A program made the position numbers and the translations under genes. Positions 1 through 5,766 of a stretch of DNA of 9,162 nucleotides are shown one piece after another. Position 1 is the stretch's first letter. The number at the start of each line of letters is the position of its first letter. Origin of the DNA: Thermoplasmata archaeon (GTDB lineage Archaea > Thermoplasmatota > Thermoplasmata > Lutacidiplasmatales > UBA184); assembly GCA_030037875.1 (NCBI GenBank), contig JASHPV010000129.1, positions 1 to 9,162 on the forward strand, read 5' to 3'. The notes under the pieces were generated by a model. The model saw only the letters and a program-made list of their open reading frames with translations. It was not told the DNA's origin and ran no database searches.

Positions 1-775
1 AGTTCGGCGGCTTGAGGTGGGAGGGAGGTAGCGCCGGGGGCCGTGCAATGATAGCTCTCTCATGCTGCTCGCGCTGACTTCTCACAGCAAAGAATCCGGC
101 CAAGGAGGCAGCGGAGAATACAGCAATCGCTCCTGCCGCCAAGGGCCACAGGTAGCCCTCCACGTACCCCATCGAAGTCGGGGAGCTTGCTACATACTGA
201 GCCTCCAGAGTGACCCCTTCTGACGTGAATTCGGTGTGGCCGTAGATCGCGATGGGACTCCCCGCACTATACTTCTCAACACCGTTTTGGCTTCCCCACG
301 GGCTACCGGGTTGACTGACATAGACAATCGAGGAGGCGTCTACGAAGATGGAAACCCCATCTTGGCTGATCCAAAAATTCGTGGCCGTCCAGCGCCACGA
401 GTTCTGGCCGTTGCTGGTGGTCCCCCAGTAGCCGTTGATGACAGTTGATTCGTTCGGCGCGACCAGAGCGAATACCTTAACGGTCTCGCCCGGCGCGAGG
501 TCGACCAACGGAGTTACCGCAGCCGAGTTTAGGTGAGAGTCTAGGACCGCCTGTGGGAACATGAGGCCCCCTAGGACCGATCCCAACAGTACGAGCATGA
601 ACACGCCCATGAACAAGACGAATCCAGCCGAGTCGGAGACCCGTTGACCGCAATAGACACATTTTCTCAGGAGGGTCGTGCAGTGGTAACACTCAAACAC
701 GCGATCCTTTGAGCACCTCCCGGCTCGTTGATTTGTGCGGAAACCAAAGGTTCGGCCACAGCCACCGCACTTCAT
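1..775 (-). CDS. Zinc-ribbon membrane protein, C-terminus cut by window edge
   Basis: I translated this by hand from the reverse strand: 258 codons are open from an ATG at 775 to the left edge, with no stop. The first 45 residues hold seven cysteines: a CxxC at 3/6, C21, a CxxC at 29/32 and a CxxC at 39/42. The last two pairs look like a complete zinc ribbon. A hydrophobic helix follows at about 50-72, then a Ser/Thr/Trp/Tyr-rich domain of about 130 residues, a second helix at about 209-231, and a basic then Pro-rich tail (about 244-258). This predicts a cytosolic zinc ribbon, an external middle domain and a cytosolic tail. The start is well supported: an in-frame TAG lies four codons upstream, GGAG sits five bases before the ATG, and a CTTATA box lies further up. 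I do not recognise a named family; zinc-ribbon plus membrane-helix proteins are common in Thermoplasmata. The function is unknown. Confidence 0.75.
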   Translation of the reverse strand, partial: MKCGGCGRTFGFRTNQRAGRCSKDRVFECYHCTTLLRKCVYCGQRVSDSAGFVLFMGVFMLVLLGSVLGGLMFPQAVLDSHLNSAAVTPLVDLAPGETVKVFALVAPNESTVINGYWGTTSNGQNSWRWTATNFWISQDGVSIFVDASSIVYVSQPGSPWGSQNGVEKYSAGSPIAIYGHTEFTSEGVTLEAQYVASSPTSMGYVEGYLWPLAAGAIAVFSAASLAGFFAVRSQREQHERAIIARPPALPPSHLKPPN

Positions 776-780
776 GCATG

Positions 781-826
781 CTCCGCACTAAGGTGGTTGC
801 AAGTGCAGGGCTTGCCCGCCTATAAG
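781..826 (-). promoter_or_regulatory. Promoter and ribosome-binding site of the zinc-ribbon gene
   Basis: On the minus strand, CTTATA (plus 821-826) is a good archaeal TATA box about 48 bases before the ATG at 775. That would place transcription start near 797 and leave a leader of about 20 bases. GGAG (plus 781-784) lies five bases before the ATG. A TTGCAA palindrome (797-802) sits at the predicted transcription start, where a bound regulator could block initiation. The sites are visible in the sequence; their use is inferred. Confidence 0.5.
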
Positions 827-931
827 CAGACCGCCATTCTACTCCAGAGTTTGCCCTTTCGCGCGTGGCTGTGCGTGGAATGGCCATTGCAACGGAGGAG
901 CAGGGGCTTGGTTGCAAGGGCTCTTGCAACC
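797..931. repeat. Cluster of four TTGCAA palindromes, two forming a perfect inverted repeat
   Basis: The self-complementary hexamer TTGCAA occurs at 797-802, 887-892, 912-917 and 924-929. The last two belong to a perfect 9-bp inverted repeat, GGTTGCAAG (910-918) and CTTGCAACC (923-931), separated by GGCT. The copy at 797 has the same GGTTGCAAG core. By eye, the only other copies in the window are at 8596 and 8758, also between genes. The cluster is upstream of the zinc-ribbon gene, so an operator is possible; the inverted repeat could also form a hairpin in RNA. Confidence 0.5.
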
Positions 932-973
932 TACCATCGGCCCCGCGTAACGGAGGCGCGTAGGCAAAACAAT

Positions 974-998
974 CCCCGGGCCGGGGGCTGTTTCAGCC
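974..998. repeat. Two adjacent hairpins downstream of cyclase A
   Basis: CCCC/GGGG (974-977 with 983-986) is followed at once by GGCTG-TTT-CAGCC (986-998). They lie about 50-70 bases past the stop of the minus-strand cyclase gene and could be part of its 3' untranslated region or a terminator. There is no long T-run, so a terminator is only a suggestion. Confidence 0.35.
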
Positions 999-1045
999 GT
1001 CTGAATTAGCAGCGCACGCAGCTCAGATCGTACTGGAACCTGCCA

Positions 1046-2980
1046 TCACTCAAGTTTCAGCGCGCGCATGAGGTCATGGAATCGGGGGTCCTGTCGAACT
1101 GCGCCAAGGCGTGGATCGAGCCGGAGTTCTTGTGCCGGCAACTCATGATTCTTAGCTGCCTGTTGCCAACAGCGAAAACAACCATCGAGATCGCCCATTT
1201 CGGCATACCAGGCCCCCACGTAGGTCTGGGTAAGGGGTTCTTTGGGCGTCGCTTCTAGTTTTTCCAGAATGGGTCTTGCCTTGTCCTTGTCACCGGTCAT
1301 GATGTACCGCCACGCAATGTAAAGGCTCAACTCGTCGGAGGCAGGGTCCGATTCTCGGGCGATCGCTATCAGCTGGTCAACCTCCTCGACGGCCCGGGGG
1401 AGATTCCCTCGATAGAGATAGTAGTCAGAGAGAATGGAATGCGACCCCTCCGGCGGTCCGAAGGTCGCATACCGGTCGATTAACGGCAGCGCTTCGTCGA
1501 ACCTGCCGAGCCAGATGAGGAGTCGGGCGTGATGAAAGAGGGGGTCAGCCCCGAGCGGGTCGGCGGCCTCGGCAAGAGCGAACTCCACCTCCGCCTCGGC
1601 GGGGCGGTCGAGCTCCTCAAGAACATAGGCGTAGGTGCAATGCGCCACCGCGTTGCTCTGGTTGAACGCTATCGCGAGTTTCAGTTCGCGCTCGGCGCCC
1701 CGGTAGTCAAAGTCGTCCCATAATATCATCCCGAGCGAACTATGCGCCTCTGACAAATTCGGGTCGAGTTCCAAGGCGCGCTGCGCGGCACGGCGACCTT
1801 CGGCATCCCACACCTCGCGGGGCCGGGTGTCGAAGATCCATCCTATCCGCCGAATCAAGTCGGCCAACCCTGCATAGGCCGCGGCATTGTGGGGGTCGAG
1901 CGCGATGGCTCGCTCGAACTCCGCACGGGCGATGGGAGCCTTCTCACGCGTCAGGCTGTACGCAAGGGTTCGCGCCTTCAGGTAGGCCAGGTACGACTCC
2001 GCTCGTACCGGCGTCCGAGCGCCAAGCCGTGTCGCTTCCGGAACCTGTAGTTTGATTCTCAACGCCTCCGCCACCTGCTTGGCGATCTCCGCCTGAATCT
2101 GGAACACGTCGTCGAGTTCCCGGTCATAGGTACTCGCCCAGAGGTGCTCCTGCGTCGTGGCGTCGACAAGCTGGGCCGTAATCCGGAGGCGGTTCCCCGC
2201 CTTTCGGACGCTCCCCTCGAGGATCGTCGACGCCCCGAGCTCAGCTCCAATCTGGGAAATGGCCTTGGTCGTCGCGCGATATTGCATCACGGACGTACGC
2301 GCAATCACCCGGACCTCCGGCAACTGCGAGATGACCGTGATGAGTTCCTCAGTGAGCCCGTCGGAAATGTATTCATCCTTGAGATCCGGGCTAATGTTGG
2401 AAAAGGGCAGTACAGCTAGCCGGGGGTGGCGACTTCCGGGAGATGGCTCCGAACTGGTCAACCAAGGCAGAACGACCCGGTAGACCTCCATCGGGAAACG
2501 GACATTCTTGAGCGTTTGCGGGGCGAGCTTTTCTAGCTCGTTCGGGATCTTGTTCCGGACCTGGCTGAACACCGGTTCGGTGACACAGATTCCACCCGGA
2601 GATGCGAGTGGCTCGATGCGGGAGGCGATGTTGACCGAGTCCCCGAGGACGTCATCGCCCGAGTGCACAACATCGCCGAGGTGGACACCGATCCGGACTA
2701 CGATCTTCGCATCATGCGCGGCGGAGAGATTGTATTCGTAGAGGAATCGTTGGATCTCCACCGCGCAAGTGGTGGCTTCTAGGGCGCTTTCGAACTCAAC
2801 CAGGAATTTGTCCCCCTCGGTGTTGACCTCTCGCCCATGGAACCGAGAAAAAAAGGGCCGGAGGAGCCTGTTGTGCTGTTCCAGCAGTTTTAGAGCGCTC
2901 GACTCGTCGGCTTGGGTCAGCGCCGTGTACCCCACGATGTCGGTGAACATCAGCGCGGCGAGTCGTCGGCTCGGGGCCAC
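1046..2980 (-). CDS. Class III adenylate/guanylate cyclase with TolB-like and TPR domains (cyclase A)
   Basis: A predicted cytosolic 644-aa signalling protein that makes a cyclic nucleotide, probably cAMP from ATP. Residues 1-170 are a class III cyclase domain with metal-binding Asp14 and Asp57, and transition-state Asn117 and Arg121. The adenine-contacting pair is Asn53 and Asp110, where Lys and Asp are usual. Spacing matches the family (Asp110 to Asn117 to Arg121). Residues 187-310 are a TolB-like (FlgO-type) domain with LAVLPF, DGLTEEL and LEGSVRK. Residues 330-615 are TPR repeats (for example ALELDP near 402), and the C-terminus carries RLDPRL and DPRF. There is no signal peptide or membrane helix. 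Class III cyclases act as dimers, so it presumably homodimerises or pairs with cyclase B. The start is GTG; an in-frame TAA lies nine codons upstream with no other plausible start between. A TATA-like box about 24 bases before it points to a leaderless mRNA. Confidence 0.95.
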   Translation of the reverse strand: MAPSRRLAALMFTDIVGYTALTQADESSALKLLEQHNRLLRPFFSRFHGREVNTEGDKFLVEFESALEATTCAVEIQRFLYEYNLSAAHDAKIVVRIGVHLGDVVHSGDDVLGDSVNIASRIEPLASPGGICVTEPVFSQVRNKIPNELEKLAPQTLKNVRFPMEVYRVVLPWLTSSEPSPGSRHPRLAVLPFSNISPDLKDEYISDGLTEELITVISQLPEVRVIARTSVMQYRATTKAISQIGAELGASTILEGSVRKAGNRLRITAQLVDATTQEHLWASTYDRELDDVFQIQAEIAKQVAEALRIKLQVPEATRLGARTPVRAESYLAYLKARTLAYSLTREKAPIARAEFERAIALDPHNAAAYAGLADLIRRIGWIFDTRPREVWDAEGRRAAQRALELDPNLSEAHSSLGMILWDDFDYRGAERELKLAIAFNQSNAVAHCTYAYVLEELDRPAEAEVEFALAEAADPLGADPLFHHARLLIWLGRFDEALPLIDRYATFGPPEGSHSILSDYYLYRGNLPRAVEEVDQLIAIARESDPASDELSLYIAWRYIMTGDKDKARPILEKLEATPKEPLTQTYVGAWYAEMGDLDGCFRCWQQAAKNHELPAQELRLDPRLGAVRQDPRFHDLMRALKLE

Positions 2981-2999
2981 GGGCCGTGATAGCGGCTCG

Positions 3000-3008
3000 T
3001 TAAATTAA
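3000..3008 (-). promoter_or_regulatory. TATA-like box for leaderless cyclase A
   Basis: TTAATTTAA on the minus strand is centred 24 bases before the GTG at 2980, in an otherwise GC-rich stretch. Archaeal transcription starts roughly 22-27 bases after the box, so the mRNA would begin at or next to the GTG. No Shine-Dalgarno sequence lies in between, which agrees with a leaderless transcript. Confidence 0.55.
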
Positions 3009-3141
3009 GGCCCCGTGCCCCCCAAGTCCTAACCCACCGAATTGGTTCTCGGTAAACGGGGGATAATGATCGCAGGCGACCATCGATGACGCCGCGGGAA
3101 GCGTTCGTGGTGACTGGCCGCATTGGGATTTGCACCTAGCA

Positions 3142-3198
3142 AGACTTCCCCGGAGAAGTCTCTCCCGTCGCGGGAGGTACGGTCGGTTCGCGGACCGA
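3142..3198. repeat. Three tandem hairpins between the PH-domain gene and cyclase A
   Basis: AGACTTC/GAAGTCT (3142-3148 with 3155-3161) has a 6-base loop. CTCCCG/CGGGAG (3162-3167 with 3171-3176) has a 3-base loop. TCGGT/ACCGA (3183-3187 with 3194-3198) has a 6-base loop. All stems are perfect. They lie about 40-95 bases past the PH-domain stop and about 160-220 bases upstream of the cyclase A start. A 3' untranslated or terminator structure for the PH-domain gene is the simplest reading. The rest of the 257-base gap shows nothing beyond the cyclase promoter. Confidence 0.45.
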
Positions 3199-3237
3199 AT
3201 TCGTGGCTTGCAGGTTCGCCCGCGTTCTAAGCTTTCC

Positions 3238-3945
3238 TCAGTCCGGACCCTCGCTGGCAGTCTCGATTAACCGTTGAATCCGGATCGGGTCCGGGACACC
3301 AAACCACGTCTCGACCCCTACCTTGTCGATGAGATCCTCCCGAGGATTGGTGTACGGATCCAAAACCTTCCGACTCTCGGGGTTGGCGTAGGGGCCCTTG
3401 TCGCGAGAGAGGCGTACCAATTGTGGCTCCGTGTAAGCCCCGGAGCGGAAGACATCCGCCGAGCGCGACAGGTTCGCGAGGGAGTCGATTTCGAGGGTCC
3501 CGTAACTCAGAATCCGCCCGCCGATCCTCTTCTGATAGACCTCGACGGTGTGAACCTGTTTGATCGGGATCTCCTTGATGTCGTGCGTAACGACGCCGTG
3601 CTGCTTGATCAATCGCTCGTTCGTTACCGCATAGACGTCGCTTTTCCACTCGAAGAATCGTCGTACCAACCAGAGGCCAACGCCGACAGTGGCGGCGAGG
3701 GAAATGATTAGCAGGACCGTCAACAGGCCAATTCCCCCAGCCAAGATGGGAAAGTGAATCCCCGTCAGCCACGCGGTGATGCGGGGGATGGCAGAAAGGC
3801 TCCGATCCACACCCGTAGCGGCCGCGTAGTCAATAAACAGAAGGAGACACAACCATGCGAGCGGTCCTGGAAAGAAGAACCATTTGGACGCATGAGTTTC
3901 GAGGAGTACCTCTTCCTTCGGTGCCAGCGTTCCTCGTCGCAACAT
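3238..3945 (-). CDS. Membrane protein with bacterial-type PH domain (bPH2, YdbS/YdbT-like)
   Basis: A 235-aa protein from the ATG at 3945. The opening (PKEEVLLETHASKWFFF) is typical of this family: a charged segment, then helix 1 at about 23-43 and helix 2 at about 67-94. From residue 100 comes a PH-like domain with the family pattern YAVTNERLI, then IPIKQVHTVEVYQ and SYGTLEI. Such proteins sit in the cytoplasmic membrane with the PH domain inside; their biochemical role is largely unknown. The frame stays open to another ATG at 3972 and to one at 4077 (279 aa), but the extra N-terminal residues (about 35-44) look unlike the family. TTATGG, about 25 bases before 3945, is a weak TATA candidate. 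The domain call is sure; the start is not. The C-terminal 50 residues are charged and Pro-containing with no recognised motif. Confidence 0.85.
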   Translation of the reverse strand: MLRRGTLAPKEEVLLETHASKWFFFPGPLAWLCLLLFIDYAAATGVDRSLSAIPRITAWLTGIHFPILAGGIGLLTVLLIISLAATVGVGLWLVRRFFEWKSDVYAVTNERLIKQHGVVTHDIKEIPIKQVHTVEVYQKRIGGRILSYGTLEIDSLANLSRSADVFRSGAYTEPQLVRLSRDKGPYANPESRKVLDPYTNPREDLIDKVGVETWFGVPDPIRIQRLIETASEGPD

Positions 3946-4301
3946 ATGCGATTTTCCCGCAAAGCCTTCCATAACCCGGACCCGCCCCGAAATCGTGAAC
4001 GTGCTCCATGAACAGCACGTCAAGGCGACTTCACTCGAGTCAAGAAGGCCGAGATTTCGAATTCGAACAGGGTTCATGAAAACGGTTGGGAAGCCGAATT
4101 CGCGTTAGACCTTCAATCTCCTACGGTTCACTTATGGCCGTTCTTTCGGCGATTGCCAACCGGGCGGACAAACCTATGAACTGAACCTCCGAAATCTGGG
4201 ATTTGAACCGCTCCATCTGACGAGAAAGCGGTTCCCCAGTGACCGAAGTGGGGCTTTGCGTACCGCAAGGCGATATAGACCGGGGATGGCTGACCGGGGG
4301 C
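3946..4301. other. Divergent gap between PH-domain gene and small membrane protein
   Basis: If the PH-domain protein starts at 3945, about 356 bases have no certain gene, although part could encode an N-terminal extension of that protein. A nested inverted repeat is visible: GCGGT/ACCGC (4228-4232 with 4262-4266) encloses CCCCA/TGGGG (4234-4238 with 4249-4253), just upstream of the TATA-like box of the plus-strand gene. No RNA gene was recognised. Confidence 0.35.
4272..4277 (+). promoter_or_regulatory. TATA-like box for the small membrane protein
   Basis: GATATA centred about 27 bases before the ATG at 4302 gives standard archaeal spacing for a leaderless or nearly leaderless transcript. 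It is the main reason for preferring the 4302 start over the GTG at 4239, which lies upstream of this box. A G-run just before the ATG might instead act as a weak ribosome-binding site. Confidence 0.4.
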
Positions 4302-4580
4302 ATGATCCTGCCAGGGCTCATCTCGGTGGCGTTTTACCGACGCCGCCCCACGATGTGGCAGATCGCTGTGGGTCTCGTCTTCACGATCGTAGTTTCGGCG
4401 CTTCTCGGATATTGGCAGGATTACGGAACCTCCCGCGTGTGGGAGAACACGGTCCTCGCCGCGGTGGGAGGCGTCATCCTGTACATCGCGATCTTGGTGT
4501 ACCTGCTGTATCGCTACTTCCCGAAGCGAACAAGCTCGGGAGCTGAACCAACCCTTCCCCCCTCCTCTCCCCATCCTTGA
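4302..4580 (+). CDS. Small two-helix membrane protein, unknown function
   Basis: A 92-aa protein, the only plus-strand gene in the central part of the window. Helices are at about 18-38 and 50-70, joined by a short loop with Trp, Tyr, Arg and Glu. A basic patch (RRR at 13-15) and a basic end after helix 2 (RYFPKR) predict that both ends lie in the cytoplasm. The tail (77-92) is rich in Pro and Ser. The frame can be extended to a GTG at 4239 (113 aa), with a stop just before it at 4218. I chose the ATG because of the TATA-like box 27 bases upstream. The hydrophobic segments argue that this frame is the coding one rather than the overlapping minus-strand frame. No family is recognised. Confidence 0.6.
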   Translation: MILPGLISVAFYRRRPTMWQIAVGLVFTIVVSALLGYWQDYGTSRVWENTVLAAVGGVILYIAILVYLLYRYFPKRTSSGAEPTLPPSSPHP

Positions 4581-4602
4581 TTCGAGCCCAGTGGCTTCCC
4601 TC

Positions 4603-4619
4603 TCATGGCGGAGCCATGA
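4603..4619. repeat. Hairpin just after the small membrane-protein gene
   Basis: TCATGGC-GGA-GCCATGA is a perfect 7-bp stem with a 3-base loop, 22 bases past the stop at 4580. It would lie in the 3' untranslated region of that mRNA. No T-run follows, so it is not a bacterial-type terminator; a 3'-end stabiliser is possible. Confidence 0.4.
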
Positions 4620-4900
4620 TTCGGTCGCCTCTCATTCAGGTTGGGTGAAACGCTCGTTGCAGCTAGGCGCTCGCAAAGCGCCTCGGACCTTGCTTCCCGC
4701 TGCCGATGTGTGGGCCCATCGATCCTCGCCGTGGAACGTGGGATAAGGGACCCCTTTGCTCGTTCAGGCGTTGTTCGAAAGTCAGCGTTTCTTCTCTTGC
4801 GCCACTGCATGGCGGAAAATGTGAGAACTACCCGGTAACAGCGATGTTCTTCCCGTCGAAAGACAAAACCAAGGAAGGGGTTGATTGAATCGGGTTTAGG

Positions 4901-4945
4901 GTGGACCAGTCCACAGGGTCCTGGACCTCCCGGTCCGGTGCCCTG
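4901..4945. repeat. Double stem-loop in the gene-free stretch
   Basis: The first stem is GTGGAC-CA-GTCCAC (4901-4914). The second, overlapping it by one base, runs from 4914 to 4945: CAGGGT pairs with GCCCTG, then one C/T mismatch, then CTGGACC pairs with GGTCCGG around a TCCC loop. That is 13 pairs including two G-T wobbles. This is the most stable structure I found in the window. It could mark a small RNA or the shared 3' region of the two convergent genes, although it is over 200 bases from either stop. Confidence 0.45.
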
Positions 4946-5172
4946 AGAATCCCCGGCCGACCTTGAATCTCACTCCTTGGCGAGGCCCGGGCGGGCTCGA
5001 GGTGCAACAGCAGGAGGTGGCTTGATTATCGGTGGAATTGACGACGACCTTCGGCATTGTCCCCACCCTCGGTCCATGTCGGCAGGATAACGGTTTCCGA
5101 GAACCGAGCGATGCCACAAATGCCGGACTGGCTCATCGAGCCCCCGCTCGCAGATCCCGGAGCAAGATGCCC

Positions 5173-5598
5173 TCAGTTTAGTTCGATGTTCAGCGGGCCC
5201 GAATAGTCCACGCGAGGCGTGGAGACCGTGACCGAAATGTTGCCCGTGTCGCCGGCGGGGACTAGCAGAGGGAGGTTCGAGCTCGTTACGGCGAACCCCG
5301 TCGAATTGGTGCTAGCATTCGTCAGCGTCAGTGTGCCGCAAATGCCACAGGTGAAGGCCAGTTGGACCGTGAGGTGCGACCCGGCGTGGAAGGCGACCCC
5401 GGCTCCGGACGTCAGCGGAATCCCGCCCAGGGACCAATCTACCGAAGTGACCTGAACGGTTTGCGGGTCCAACGGACCCCCAACGCGAGTGTCATACGCG
5501 TAGAGGCCCCCGATCACCACCACCAAGGTTGCCAGAACGCCTATCCCGACCACGAGCCACGCTCGGTCCCCGCGAGCGCGAACAAACACGTGTCCCAT
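5173..5598 (-). CDS. Membrane-anchored outer-face protein with CxxC and N-glycosylation sequons
   Basis: A 141-aa protein from the ATG at 5598 (an upstream in-frame TTG at 5616 is less likely). It has a basic N-terminus (RARGDR at 7-12), one hydrophobic helix at about 14-34, then a Thr/Ser/Val-rich beta-type domain to the end. This predicts an N-terminal anchor with the rest outside the cell. The domain holds a CxxC (C84/C87, within CGICG) followed at once by two N-glycosylation sequons (N94 in NAS, N98 in NST) and a third (NIS) nearer the C-terminus. The alternating hydrophobic/polar pattern suggests an immunoglobulin-like sandwich. No lipobox, pilin-type processing motif or enzyme motif is seen. 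Surface proteins of this build are frequent in Thermoplasmata. A TAAAGT stretch about 25-30 bases upstream may be its TATA box. Confidence 0.7.
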   Translation of the reverse strand: MGHVFVRARGDRAWLVVGIGVLATLVVVIGGLYAYDTRVGGPLDPQTVQVTSVDWSLGGIPLTSGAGVAFHAGSHLTVQLAFTCGICGTLTLTNASTNSTGFAVTSSNLPLLVPAGDTGNISVTVSTPRVDYSGPLNIELN

Positions 5599-5766
5599 TA
5601 TAGGGATACATATCAACTCGTACTTTACGGTCTTTTCGTTCCTGGGGAAGGCACGGACCCAGTGGGTATGCGGCCTTCAGGGAATCCTGCTCGACCAGCC
5701 CGAACAGGCCCCCACAGTGCGCAAGGGGTGCTTTTCGGAAGGAGAGTTTGATCGGCCTTTACCGCA

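Larger units (their letters stand above)
4581..5172. other. Gene-free stretch between convergent genes
   Basis: About 590 bases with open frames that are short, Arg/Ser/Pro-rich and unlike real proteins. It contains two clear hairpin sites, annotated separately at 4603-4619 and 4901-4945. No tRNA, rRNA or insertion-sequence ends were seen. A small RNA gene or a decayed gene remains possible. Confidence 0.5.

Noticed and set aside
974..998. GC-rich hairpins taken as evidence for a CRISPR array or mobile-element end
   Set aside because: No regularly spaced direct repeats, target-site duplications or transposase sequences were seen anywhere in the window.
3274..3711. A 145-codon plus-strand frame and a 181-codon minus-strand frame over the same area
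   Set aside because: Both overlap the PH-domain gene, which has recognisable family motifs; neither shadow has plausible protein features.
4190..4225. A T-loop-like GGTTCAAATCC on the minus strand, suggesting a tRNA gene
   Set aside because: The flanking bases do not form the 5-bp T stem (only the two innermost pairs work), and no anticodon or acceptor stem could be fitted.
4896..5117. A 73-codon minus-strand frame in the gene-free stretch
   Set aside because: Composition is Arg/Ser/Pro/Gly-rich with no hydrophobic core or motif, and it overlaps the strong hairpins.
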